21,567 nucleotides of DNA from an uncultured Collinsella sp. (GCA_900757615.1 CAAEON010000034.1:1-21567); one strand, 5' to 3'. Positions 1 through 7,092 are shown, numbered from the stretch's first letter. Translations and numbers: made by a program. The notes: a model not told the origin generated them from the sequence alone.

Positions 1-24
1 AGGAAAGTCATAGATGCGGGCGTG

Positions 25-80
25 TTGGCTAAAATGGGTCGGCTGGGATTGGTCAATCTCGGCCGACTATATTTGGCTAA
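25..80. repeat. Hairpin flanked by 8-base direct repeats
   Basis: The sequence TTGGCTAA occurs at 25-32 and again at 73-80. Between them lies an inverted repeat whose arms (38-51 and 54-67) pair over 14 positions with two G-T wobbles. The structure is seen directly. It lies just left of a tRNA-Ser 3'-end-like fragment, so arm-type integrase sites are one reading; a transcription-termination hairpin of an unseen gene to the left is another, because TATTTTT follows at 81-87. Confidence 0.5.
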
Positions 81-97
81 TATTTTTCGACGCTAAC

Positions 98-116
98 AAT
101 CCCCAGCTCTCCGCCA
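98..116 (+). other. tRNA-Ser 3'-end fragment (possible attachment site)
   Basis: These 19 bases match the usual end of a bacterial serine tRNA: the last T-loop bases, the 3' half of the T stem, the acceptor half GCTCTCC, discriminator G and CCA. No T loop, variable arm, anticodon or 5' acceptor half precedes it, so it cannot be a tRNA gene. Tyrosine-type integrases commonly recombine in tRNA 3' ends and leave such a fragment, with the native terminator, at the far end of the element. A terminator follows here within 20 bases, which fits. The integration reading is inference. Confidence 0.45.
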
Positions 117-130
117 GTATGACTTGAAAG

Positions 131-156
131 AAGGGTCCCATTTGGGGCCCTTTTTA
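131..156 (+). terminator. Rho-independent terminator after the tRNA-like fragment
   Basis: Arms GGGTCCC (133-139) and GGGGCCC (144-150) form a 7-bp stem with one G-T wobble, followed by TTTTTATT. It would end transcripts coming from the left, most simply those of a tRNA-Ser gene whose 3' end is still present at 98-116. Confidence 0.7.
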
Positions 157-166
157 TTATCAAGAA

Positions 167-187
167 TGGCGGCTGGGGATTCGAACC
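167..187 (-). other. Second tRNA-like 3' fragment, opposite strand
   Basis: Read on the minus strand this is a T loop GGTTCGAATCC followed by CCAGCCGCCA. It equals the end of a tRNA-Ser like that at 98-116 except that four acceptor bases (TCTC) are missing. The bases upstream on that strand are the T-run of the carboxypeptidase terminator, not a tRNA body, so this is not functional. It may be a decayed tRNA remnant or part of a recombination site; chance similarity to the conserved T loop is also possible. Confidence 0.35.
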
Positions 188-189
188 TC

Positions 190-222
190 AAAAAAGGAGG
201 CATCCTTTCGGACGCCTCCTTT
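190..222 (-). terminator. Terminator of the D,D-carboxypeptidase gene
   Basis: On the minus strand a 10-bp stem (arms 210-219 and 196-205, one G-T wobble) with a GAAA tetraloop is followed by six T residues (195-190). It lies 25 bases past the stop codon of the carboxypeptidase gene and is a textbook rho-independent terminator. Confidence 0.85.
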
Positions 223-246
223 CAGTGGGCTTATTATTCTTGCGCA

Positions 247-1587
247 CTACACCTCGGGCGCCTTGGCGACGGTCTCGCTTTCTGCCGTGAGCGGGCGGTT
301 GTCGATGCGACGGCCCAGACGGTCGAGCTTCACAAGGAGCCATTCAATGGGATTCGGCCCAGCGCCTTCTTCGTCGGCAACCAGGTCCATGACGGCGATC
401 TTGGTGCCGTCCTGCTTGAGTGTAACGCTACCCACCTTATCGCCCACATGCACCGTGCCCGAAAGATCGTCGTAGCTAACCTTTTCGGTCACCTCGCCGG
501 CAAGGGAAAACACGGTCGCTTGCGCCGTAGGATCGGCGAGCGTGGCGTCGATCGTCTTATCCGTCCAGTCGGTTTGGCCAATACGCGCCATAAGCGGGTT
601 GCCGTTGGCGGTCTTTTCCTGCGTGTTGGCGATTGCGACCGTCACCTTGTGACCGTAGTACCAATTGGCAAGGGTTGCGGTATCGGTAAAGCGCTGGTCG
701 GTGGTGGTGGAGTTCAAAACGACGGTGTAGATCTCGTCGCCGTCGCGGTTGTAGGCACCCGTAAAGCAATAGCCCGCGTCGTCGGTGGTGCCGGTCTTGC
801 CACCGATGTTGCCATCTTGGCCCAGCAAATAGTTATGCGTGTCCATGGAATGCGAATGGTCGGCGCCGTCGGCGCCCGTGACCTCGATCCAGGAATCCTC
901 GCTCGCTACGACCTCGCGGATCGTGTCGTTTTTCATGGCCTCCTGCATCATCAGCGCTACGTCGTGTGCGGTTGAGTGCATATCGCCAGCCCACTCATCA
1001 AAGTCCAGACCATGCGGGTTTTCAAAAAGCGTACCGGTGCAGCCGAGCTTCTTAGCGCGCTCGTTCATGGCCTTCACAAAGGTGGCCTCGGCGTCTTTGG
1101 TCTTAGGCTCGATCTTCTTGCCCACATATTCGGCGAGCACGATGGCGGCGTCGTTGCCCGAGGGAATCATCAGGCCGCGCAGTGCCTGCTCCACGGTAAG
1201 CTCGTCGCCTTCGAGCAAGCCGGCGGTCGAATTGCCCACGGTGGCCGCGGTGTTGCTTACCGTGACCTTCTCGTCCATCTTGCAATTCTCGACGGTTAGG
1301 ATTGCGGTCATGACCTTGGTGATCGAGGCGATTTTGACCTGCTCATCGGCGCCGCGCCCATAGTAGACGGTGCCGTCTTTGCCCATGACGAGGGCATTGG
1401 TCGCATCGATATCGGGCAGGTTTTCGGCCGTGATGCCGCGCGCATCGGCGGTTTTGCCGCAAACATTGTCGGTCGTGAGCACTTGGGCGCCGGCGACGGT
1501 GGGCACGCCAGCGGCAAGGGCGATAGCGCAGACAAAGCCGGCGGCAAGCTGGGCTGAGCGCTTTGCAAAAGAGATGAGGGACTTCAC
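247..1587 (-). CDS. D-alanyl-D-alanine carboxypeptidase (PBP5/6-type, peptidase S11)
   Basis: Removes the terminal D-alanine from peptidoglycan pentapeptides outside the membrane. All three penicillin-binding motifs are visible: SITK (catalytic Ser about residue 88, Lys 91), SGN (about 143-145) and KTG (about 264-266). A signal peptide opens the protein (basic KSVKSLISFAKR, then a hydrophobic run ending near VAGAQV). The C-terminus has an amphipathic stretch (IEWLLVKLDRLGRRI) like the membrane anchor of PBP5. The frame stays open upstream to a TTG at 1698 and an ATG at 1656, but neither has a ribosome site, and a good -10 box lies at 1627-1632 inside that extension. I therefore chose GTG at 1587, giving 446 residues; this start is uncertain because its own ribosome site is weak. 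The gene is divergent from a VanRS-like pair, which may control it (inference). Family assignment is firm. Confidence 0.92.
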   Translation of the reverse strand: MKSLISFAKRSAQLAAGFVCAIALAAGVPTVAGAQVLTTDNVCGKTADARGITAENLPDIDATNALVMGKDGTVYYGRGADEQVKIASITKVMTAILTVENCKMDEKVTVSNTAATVGNSTAGLLEGDELTVEQALRGLMIPSGNDAAIVLAEYVGKKIEPKTKDAEATFVKAMNERAKKLGCTGTLFENPHGLDFDEWAGDMHSTAHDVALMMQEAMKNDTIREVVASEDSWIEVTGADGADHSHSMDTHNYLLGQDGNIGGKTGTTDDAGYCFTGAYNRDGDEIYTVVLNSTTTDQRFTDTATLANWYYGHKVTVAIANTQEKTANGNPLMARIGQTDWTDKTIDATLADPTAQATVFSLAGEVTEKVSYDDLSGTVHVGDKVGSVTLKQDGTKIAVMDLVADEEGAGPNPIEWLLVKLDRLGRRIDNRPLTAESETVAKAPEV

Positions 1588-1626
1588 AGATTTCGCTTTC
1601 GACGGGATGGTCTCTTCTGGAACTAG

Positions 1627-1632
1627 AGTATA
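1627..1632 (-). promoter_or_regulatory. Candidate -10 box for the carboxypeptidase gene
   Basis: TATACT on the minus strand, 40 bases before the chosen GTG start. No convincing -35 hexamer is seen at 16-18 bases upstream. The box matters mainly because it argues against the longer reading frames. Confidence 0.35.
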
Positions 1633-1758
1633 TCGTTTGCCGGTGTCGGCGATCATCGCGTGCGTGCGTGGCCCACATCCGCGCCCGAACGGGCACAAGG
1701 GTGCTTAAGGCCGACTTAATCACCCACGCTTGTTGTGTGTGGCATGCGCCCCCTCGGG

Positions 1759-1764
1759 CATAAT
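1759..1764 (+). promoter_or_regulatory. Candidate -10 box for the VanR-like gene
   Basis: CATAAT lies 21 bases before the ATG at 1785, with a strong GAGAGGAG ribosome site at 1771-1778. The -35 region is not convincing (TTG-rich at 1730-1738, spacing too long), which would fit an activator-dependent promoter. The 197-base divergent region serves both this gene and the carboxypeptidase. Confidence 0.3.
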
Positions 1765-1784
1765 GGAGCGCGAGAGGAGCACGC

Positions 1785-2480
1785 ATGAACGAGCGCATTT
1801 TGGTAGTTGATGACGAAAAGGCCATCGCCGACTTGGTTGGTATCTACCTTACAAAAGAAGGCTTTGACGTACAGGTCGCCTATAGCGGGGCCGATGCTGC
1901 CAAGGCAATCTTGGAGCAGGAGTTTGATCTGGCGCTGCTGGATGTCATGCTGCCCGATATCGATGGCTTTGAGCTGCTACGTACGATCCGTTCCAGCCAT
2001 ACCTATCCCGTGATCATGCTGACGGCGCGCGATGCCCAGCAAGACAAGATCGAGGGCCTTTCGCTTGGCGCGGACGATTATGTGGTCAAGCCGTTCCGTC
2101 CGCTTGAGCTCATCGCACGCGTGCACGCTCAGCTTCGTCGCTACACCAGCTACGGTAGCCGCGCGCAGGCGGCCGAGTCGCCGACCATCCAGCTCGACGG
2201 CCTTGAGATCAACCGCGATGCTCGTTCCGTGACAGTGGACGGTTCACCGGTTCGCCTCACGCCCATCGAGTATTCCATCTTGCTGTATCTGGTCGAGCAT
2301 CGCGGCAGCGTGGTGGCCGTGGAGGACCTGTTCCGCGCGGTGTGGAACGAGGATTTTATGCCCGGCTCCAACAATACGGTGATGGTGCACATTCGCCACC
2401 TGCGCGAAAAGATCGGCGACGACGCTCAAAAGCCGCGCTTTATCAAAAACGTCTGGGGCGTCGGCTACATAATCGAATAA
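1785..2480 (+). CDS. VanR-like response regulator (OmpR/PhoB family)
   Basis: A 231-residue DNA-binding regulator. The receiver domain (about 1-118) shows the acidic pair D9-D10, phosphoacceptor D53 in LLDVMLPD, T80 and K102 in VKPF. A winged-helix output domain (about 130-231) ends in VWGVGYIIE. Stretches such as DDYVVKPFRPLELIARV and NNTVMVHIRHLREKI closely resemble enterococcal VanR, closer than to a generic PhoB. ATG 1785 follows a strong GAGAGGAG. The sensor kinase follows after 25 bases, so the two form an operon. The vancomycin genes vanH, vanA and vanX are not in the window, so a resistance role cannot be claimed; control of cell-wall genes, perhaps the divergent carboxypeptidase, is inference. 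Confidence 0.93.
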   Translation: MNERILVVDDEKAIADLVGIYLTKEGFDVQVAYSGADAAKAILEQEFDLALLDVMLPDIDGFELLRTIRSSHTYPVIMLTARDAQQDKIEGLSLGADDYVVKPFRPLELIARVHAQLRRYTSYGSRAQAAESPTIQLDGLEINRDARSVTVDGSPVRLTPIEYSILLYLVEHRGSVVAVEDLFRAVWNEDFMPGSNNTVMVHIRHLREKIGDDAQKPRFIKNVWGVGYIIE

Positions 2481-2505
2481 CGCCTTTGATGGTGGGGAAG
2501 TGGAT

Positions 2506-3744
2506 ATGACAAAAGACGATAGGCAGGCATTCGAGGTGCCCGATCGACTCTTTGAATACGTGAGGTCGGTCGTCGACAACCGCGCGCTTGCAACGGTGCT
2601 GCTCTTTTTGCTGAGCCTGCTGCTGATTGGCATCGATAACATCGCTGGAATCTTGGCGGTGCTGCTTGTCGGCTTTTTGCTGATCGATCGATTTGAAATC
2701 GTACGCCGCTGCGTGGTGATTGGCGGTGCCGCGTGGGCCATGACGTTGGCGATTGGCGCCATGGCACTCGGCGGCATCGAAGGGCCGGTGCTGTTCGATG
2801 CCGGCTTTGTATTCAACATGCTTGGCTTTGTGCTGGCGCTTGCCGTGTGCGTGCTGTTCTTTTGCGGCCGCGCCCTGTACTACCAGGGCTATGAGCAGGG
2901 CGAGCAGCATGCCGATTGTGTGCTGGCCGCTCGTATTCAAGATCGCCTGATCGATCACCCCGACACCTGGGACAACATCGACGGCGACTTCCTGGAGGTC
3001 GAGGGCGCACTCAACCGTGTGCGCGATCGCGAGCGCAAGGTGCAACAGGCCTTGCGTGGCGAGTCTCATCGCAAGGACGATCTGGTCACGTACTTGGCAC
3101 ATGACCTACGCACCCCGCTTGCCAGTGTGGTGGGCTATCTTTCGCTGCTGCAAGAGGCTCCTGAGCTGCCGGTTGAGCAACGTGCGCACTTTACGGGCGT
3201 GGCGCTCGACAAGGCGCACCGGCTCGATGCACTCATCGAAGAGTTCTTCGATATCACGCGCTTTGACTTCCACGATATCGTGCTCACGCGCGGCTATGTT
3301 GATCTGGGGTTGCTGCTGGCTCAGGTGGCTGACGAGTTCTATCCCATCCTCAACGAGCAACATAAGGAAGCCCAGGTTGATATTCGCGAGGACCTGACGG
3401 TGCTCGTGGATGGCGATAAGATGGCCCGCGTGTTTAACAACATCATGAAAAACGCCGTCGCCTATAGCTATGAGGGCTCGACTATCACGATTGAGGCCAG
3501 GCGCCAAGACGATGGCGGCGTGCGCGTGCGCTTTATCAATCAGGGCGATCCTATCCCTGCGGCTAAGCTCAAGGTGATCTTTGAGAAGTTCTATCGCCTG
3601 GATGCGGCGCGTGCGACCAATCGCGGTGGTGCCGGTTTGGGCCTTGCTATTGCCAAGGAGATCATCGCGGCACACGGCGGTACCGTTGCATGTGAATCGA
3701 CGCCCGAACACACGATATTCACCATCGAGCTGCCCGCCGCATAG
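2506..3744 (+). CDS. VanS-like sensor histidine kinase
   Basis: A membrane sensor kinase of 412 residues. The N-terminal part has four hydrophobic segments (about 26-43, 46-61, 69-91 and 98-121) with little extracellular sequence, unlike the two-segment sensor of classic VanS. A short linker leads to the phosphorylation helix with H199 in YLAHDLRTP. The ATPase part has the N box NNIMKNA (about 312), the F box FEKFYRLD and the G box GGAGLGLAIAKEI (about 374). The segments GYLSLLQEAPELPV and ARVFNNIMKNA strongly resemble VanS. ATG 2506 is chosen over GTG 2500 because GGTGGGGA (2490-2498) is correctly spaced only for the ATG. Partner is the regulator just upstream. The few exposed residues suggest that it senses something in or at the membrane (inference). 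Confidence 0.92.
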   Translation: MTKDDRQAFEVPDRLFEYVRSVVDNRALATVLLFLLSLLLIGIDNIAGILAVLLVGFLLIDRFEIVRRCVVIGGAAWAMTLAIGAMALGGIEGPVLFDAGFVFNMLGFVLALAVCVLFFCGRALYYQGYEQGEQHADCVLAARIQDRLIDHPDTWDNIDGDFLEVEGALNRVRDRERKVQQALRGESHRKDDLVTYLAHDLRTPLASVVGYLSLLQEAPELPVEQRAHFTGVALDKAHRLDALIEEFFDITRFDFHDIVLTRGYVDLGLLLAQVADEFYPILNEQHKEAQVDIREDLTVLVDGDKMARVFNNIMKNAVAYSYEGSTITIEARRQDDGGVRVRFINQGDPIPAAKLKVIFEKFYRLDAARATNRGGAGLGLAIAKEIIAAHGGTVACESTPEHTIFTIELPAA

Positions 3745-3765
3745 CTAGCGTGCCCTTACAAACAC

Positions 3766-3792
3766 TTGACAATGTGCTCACGTGCGTATGAG
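3766..3792 (+). promoter_or_regulatory. Candidate promoter of pstB
   Basis: A perfect -35 box TTGACA (3766-3771) and a poorer -10 box TATGAG (3787-3792) are 15 bases apart. The -35 lies in a TTACA/TTGACA/CTCACG series with roughly 10-12-base spacing, loosely like a PhoP/PhoB binding region, but the match is weak. Confidence 0.35.
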
Positions 3793-3805
3793 CCGCGATT
3801 CCTAC

Positions 3806-3833
3806 TATCGATACTGCTGAATTGATATCGATA
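3806..3833 (+). repeat. Paired 8-base palindromes before pstB
   Basis: TATCGATA occurs at 3806-3813 and 3826-3833, exactly 20 bases (about two helical turns) apart, between the promoter and the ribosome site. Each copy is a perfect palindrome; the second extends to 10 bases (3825-3834). The layout suggests a double operator, but no repressor gene is nearby. Confidence 0.4.
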
Positions 3834-3847
3834 TGGAGGTGTGCGGT

Positions 3848-4723
3848 ATGACGGCTGCTGCGGCTGTGGAGCCCACGGAGCTTGAAGAACTCATGGAAGC
3901 GCAGGCCGAGGCCGCGCATGAGCGCGAGGTTGGGGATGCGACTCGCCCCACGGCAGAGGATCTTGCCGCCTCGCCGACGCGCATCGACGTCGAGGGCCTC
4001 GACCTGTTCTATGGCGACCACCATGCGCTCAAGGACGTGAATATCAAGATCCGCGACAAGCAGATCACCTCGTTCATCGGGCCTTCGGGCTGCGGAAAGT
4101 CCACGTTGCTGCGCTGCTTTAACCGCATGAACGACGGCATCAAGGATTGCCGCATCGAGGGCAAGATTGCGCTCGATGGTCAAGATATCCTGGGCGATTG
4201 CGACATCTGCCGTTTGCGCCAGCGCGTGGGCATGGTGTTCCAACGCCCCAACCCATTTCCCATGAGCATCTACGACAACGTCGCCTACGGTCCTCGCGGT
4301 ATGGGTGTGCGCGACCGCGCCGTGCTCGATGAGCTGGTCGAGGACTCCCTGCGTCGCGCTGTCCTGTGGGACGAGGTCAAGGACAAGCTCAAAGAGTCGG
4401 GCCTGGGTCTTTCGGGTGGACAGCAGCAGCGCCTGTGCATCGCCCGCGCACTTGCCGTGCAGCCCGACATTCTGCTGATGGACGAGCCCACGAGCGCCCT
4501 CGATCCCGTGTCGACGCTGGTGGTGGAGCAGCTTGCCTGCGAGCTCAAGGAGACCTGCACGTTGGTGGTCGTTACGCACAATATGCAGCAGGCGGCGCGC
4601 ATCTCCGACTCGGTCGCGTTTTTCTTGCTGGGCGAGCTGGTGGAGCACGCGCCCACCGCTCAGCTCTTCAAAAAACCGACCGATTCGCGCACAGCGGATT
4701 ATTTGACGGGACGTTTTGGCTGA
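3848..4723 (+). CDS. pstB: Phosphate ABC transporter ATP-binding protein
   Basis: The ATPase that powers high-affinity phosphate import with the PstC and PstA permeases and PstS binding protein. Motifs in the 291-residue product: Walker A GPSGCGKST (78-86), Q-loop Q132, signature LSGGQQQR (188-195), Walker B LLMDE (209-213), D-loop SALDPVS and switch H244. The QRPNPFPMSIYDNV stretch is typical of PstB. An acidic, alanine-rich extension of about 40 residues precedes the usual beginning. ATG 3848 is chosen because GGAGGT at 3835-3840 is its ribosome site; an upstream ATG at 3833 would place that site inside the gene. Odd point: pstS, pstC, pstA and phoU are absent on both sides, though a PhoB/PhoR-type pair follows, which supports a phosphate role. 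Confidence 0.95.
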   Translation: MTAAAAVEPTELEELMEAQAEAAHEREVGDATRPTAEDLAASPTRIDVEGLDLFYGDHHALKDVNIKIRDKQITSFIGPSGCGKSTLLRCFNRMNDGIKDCRIEGKIALDGQDILGDCDICRLRQRVGMVFQRPNPFPMSIYDNVAYGPRGMGVRDRAVLDELVEDSLRRAVLWDEVKDKLKESGLGLSGGQQQRLCIARALAVQPDILLMDEPTSALDPVSTLVVEQLACELKETCTLVVVTHNMQQAARISDSVAFFLLGELVEHAPTAQLFKKPTDSRTADYLTGRFG

Positions 4724-4733
4724 TACCATCTCG

Positions 4734-4747
4734 TAAAGGTACCTTTA
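4734..4747 (+). repeat. 14-base perfect palindrome between pstB and the PhoB-like gene
   Basis: TAAAGGTACCTTTA is its own reverse complement. It lies 10 bases after the pstB stop and just before a -10-like TAAGAT (4752-4757). It is probably an operator for the downstream regulator gene; it lacks the T-run and loop of a terminator. Confidence 0.45.
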
Positions 4748-4787
4748 GGGTTAAGATGCGGTCATGCCGGCCGCAAAGGGGTTCAAC

Positions 4788-5516
4788 ATGATCTACTACG
4801 TCGAGGACGATGACAACATCAGGGATTTGACGGTCTATGCGCTGCGCAAGCAGGGAATCGAGGCCGAGGGCTTTTCGTGCGACGGCGAGTTTAAGGCCGC
4901 CGTGGCGCGACGGGTACCCGATGCCGTCCTGCTCGACATCATGCTGCCCGATACCGATGGTTTGGCGATTATGCGTCGCCTGCGCGCCGACCGCCTGACG
5001 GCGACGGTGCCCATCATGATGCTTACTGCCAAGGACACCGAGCTCGACAAGGTGATGGCGCTCGATGGCGGTGCCGACGATTACCTGACTAAGCCGTTTT
5101 CGCTCATGGAGCTTGCGAGCCGTTGCCGCGCACTGCTGCGTCGCGGCGGCATGGTCAAGCAGGCGAGCGATGTGCTCAGTGTGGGCGACATCGTGCTCTC
5201 GCCCAGCCATCGCGAGGTGACCGTTGCCGGCGAGCCGCTTAAGCTCACCCTGCGCGAGTTCGACCTGCTTGAGTATCTCATGCGCAAGCCCGGCGTGGTC
5301 TTTACCCGCGAGTCGTTGCTGCAGAGCGTGTGGGGCTGGGACTTCGACGGCGGTTCGCGCACCGTTGACGTGCACGTGCAGACGCTTCGCCAAAAACTGG
5401 GCGAGCATGCCAGCGCCATCGAGACCGTGCGCGGCGTGGGCTACCGCTTGGCTGAGCCTTCTGCCGGTGATGGTGCCGAAGGTGACGACACCGCGTCCAC
5501 CGCATCGGAGGAGTAA
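4788..5516 (+). CDS. PhoB/PhoP-type response regulator
   Basis: A 242-residue OmpR-family transcription regulator. The receiver domain has the acidic cluster E6-D7-D8, phosphoacceptor D50 (LLDIMLPD), T80 and K102 (LTKPF). The winged-helix domain (about 130-230) includes LTLREFDLLEYL and RTVDVHVQTLRQKLG and closes with VRGVGYRL. The tail is low-complexity and acidic. ATG 4788 is preferred to ATG 4764 because AAAGGGG at 4775-4781 is spaced for it and the receiver fold begins immediately (MIYYVEDDD). The kinase gene begins three bases after the stop, so they are co-translated. Position after pstB suggests phosphate-starvation control, as in phoB-phoR-pst groups; the signal is inferred from context. 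Confidence 0.9.
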   Translation: MIYYVEDDDNIRDLTVYALRKQGIEAEGFSCDGEFKAAVARRVPDAVLLDIMLPDTDGLAIMRRLRADRLTATVPIMMLTAKDTELDKVMALDGGADDYLTKPFSLMELASRCRALLRRGGMVKQASDVLSVGDIVLSPSHREVTVAGEPLKLTLREFDLLEYLMRKPGVVFTRESLLQSVWGWDFDGGSRTVDVHVQTLRQKLGEHASAIETVRGVGYRLAEPSAGDGAEGDDTASTASEE

Positions 5517-5519
5517 CCC

Positions 5520-6944
5520 GTGGTCTTCGCCCCCCAGGGAAAACAAACGCTATCGCACCGCGTTTTTGTGACGATCTTTGTTTGCGCCATGGCGGTTATC
5601 GTGGCGTTTACGGTGCTGGGTGCGTTCTTTGTGCAAAACACCTTGGCGGATGCCACGAGTGCCAATCTGGCGCAGGAAACCGAGCTCATTGCTGCCGCCC
5701 TCGACGAGCGGCAGGAGCCCATCCCGTTCTTGCGTAGCCTCGATCGCGAGGACTTACGCATCACGCTGATTAACAAGGATGGATCGGTTGCCTACGACAA
5801 CGAGGCGTCGCCTTCCACACTGCCCAACCATGGCGATCGCCCCGAGGTCATCGAGGCCTTTGAGAGTGGTTCGGGTTCCGCGGAGCGCGCAAGCTCTACG
5901 CTCGACGAGATTATGCTGTATCGCGCCGTCGCCCTTGATAACGGCCAGGTTGTCCGCTTGGCGCAGGCCCAGCCTGGCGTTGCGGCGATTTTGCTGTCGA
6001 TGGTGGCGCCGATGCTGCTTATCGCAGCGGCGGGTGCGGTACTCTCGTTTTTCATGGCGCGCCGCGAGTCCCGTGCCATCATCGCGCCGTTGCAAGAGGT
6101 GGATTTGGACCACCCGCGCCGTAGCTATGAGCACGCCTATGCCGAGATGGTCCCCATGCTTGAGCGTATCGAGTCGCAGCGCCAGGAACTCAAGCGCCAA
6201 ATGGCGGTGCTAGCGGACAACGACCGTATGCGCCGCGAGTTCACGGCGAATATCACCCATGAGCTCAAGACGCCGCTTACGGCGATTTCGGGCTATGCCG
6301 AGCTCATCGCAAACGGCATGGTTGAGGGCGAGGATGACCTGCGCAACTTTGGCGGTCGTATCTATCGTGAGGCGGGCCGCTTGGCAGCGCTTGTCAACGA
6401 TATCCTTATGCTGTCTAACTTGGACGAGGCCGAGCGTGCGACTGAGGGCGAGGCGGTGCCCATTGGGTCCACGGAGCCTATTGAGCTCTCGCGTGCCATC
6501 TACACGGTTGAGCAGCGTCTTGAACAGGTCGCCCGTCAAGCGAATGTGACGATAAGTCATGAGACCAAGCCTGTGGTCATCGAAGGCGTGTCGCGCTTGA
6601 TTGACGAGCTCATCTACAATCTGGCAAGCAACGCCATCCGCTACAATCGACCCGGCGGTATGGTTGCGCTGCAGTGCGGCACCAACGACGAAGGTCATCC
6701 GTTCCTCGCGGTCGCCGACACGGGAATCGGTATCGCGCCTGAAGAACATGGCAAGGTATTTGAGCGGTTCTATCGCGTGGACAAGAGTAGATCCAAGGCA
6801 CGCGGCGGAACCGGCCTGGGGCTTGCCATTGTCAAACATGCGGCCCTGTATCATCACGCCACGCTCGATCTGTCGAGCGAGTTGGGCGTGGGAACCACCA
6901 TTACGGTGACGTTTCCCATACAGCAGGACGAGCCATTCGCATAG
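5520..6944 (+). CDS. PhoR-type sensor histidine kinase
   Basis: A 474-residue membrane kinase. Transmembrane segment 1 lies at about 14-38, an extracellular sensor region at 39-154 and segment 2 at about 155-180. A helical linker leads to H247 in the motif ITHELKTPLTAISGYAEL. The ATPase domain shows the N box NLASNAIRYN (about 367), a G1 box ADTGIGI, F box FERFYRVDKSRS and G2 box GGTGLGLAIVK (about 429). The linker between segment 2 and H247 is short and does not look like a full HAMP domain, and no cytoplasmic PAS domain is seen, unlike Bacillus PhoR. GTG 5520 is the start, with GGAGGAG seven bases upstream overlapping the end of the regulator gene. A stem-loop follows the stop. Partner and likely phosphate role come from the neighbouring genes. 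Confidence 0.91.
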   Translation: MVFAPQGKQTLSHRVFVTIFVCAMAVIVAFTVLGAFFVQNTLADATSANLAQETELIAAALDERQEPIPFLRSLDREDLRITLINKDGSVAYDNEASPSTLPNHGDRPEVIEAFESGSGSAERASSTLDEIMLYRAVALDNGQVVRLAQAQPGVAAILLSMVAPMLLIAAAGAVLSFFMARRESRAIIAPLQEVDLDHPRRSYEHAYAEMVPMLERIESQRQELKRQMAVLADNDRMRREFTANITHELKTPLTAISGYAELIANGMVEGEDDLRNFGGRIYREAGRLAALVNDILMLSNLDEAERATEGEAVPIGSTEPIELSRAIYTVEQRLEQVARQANVTISHETKPVVIEGVSRLIDELIYNLASNAIRYNRPGGMVALQCGTNDEGHPFLAVADTGIGIAPEEHGKVFERFYRVDKSRSKARGGTGLGLAIVKHAALYHHATLDLSSELGVGTTITVTFPIQQDEPFA

Positions 6945-6969
6945 CGATACAACATAGATATTGATGTGG

Positions 6970-7010
6970 ACGCCGCATCGGACTTTCGGGTGCGGCGTTG
7001 TTGTGCAATT
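6970..7010 (+). terminator. Probable terminator after the PhoR-like gene
   Basis: ACGCCGCA (6970-6977) pairs perfectly with TGCGGCGT (6991-6998), with two further inner pairs. The following tract (TGTTGTGCAATTTT) is T-rich but interrupted, so the terminator may be weak and allow readthrough. Confidence 0.5.
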
Positions 7011-7063
7011 TTACGATTGCTTCCGTCATTTTTACAGGAGAGCCTGTTTCTTATGTATAGAGT

Positions 7064-7092
7064 TTGGTCTCGGTAAAAAGATGCGATAACAT
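7064..7092 (+). promoter_or_regulatory. Candidate promoter of the CpsC/D/B cluster
   Basis: TTGGTC (7064-7069) and TAACAT (7087-7092) are 17 bases apart, 48 bases before the ATG at 7140. A short hairpin (ACAGG-AGAG-CCTGT, 7034-7047) lies just upstream. Both boxes are imperfect. Confidence 0.35.

Noticed and set aside
124..975. Open frame of 283 codons on the plus strand
   Set aside because: It lies opposite the carboxypeptidase gene, contains two terminators and tRNA-like sequence at its start, and shows no recognisable domain.
1588..1698. Longer N-terminus for the carboxypeptidase
   Set aside because: The added 37 residues begin with TTG, have no ribosome site, precede a signal peptide and would overlap a -10 box.
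1785..3744. Vancomycin-resistance cluster
   Set aside because: Only VanRS-like regulators are present; no ligase, dehydrogenase or dipeptidase gene is in the window.
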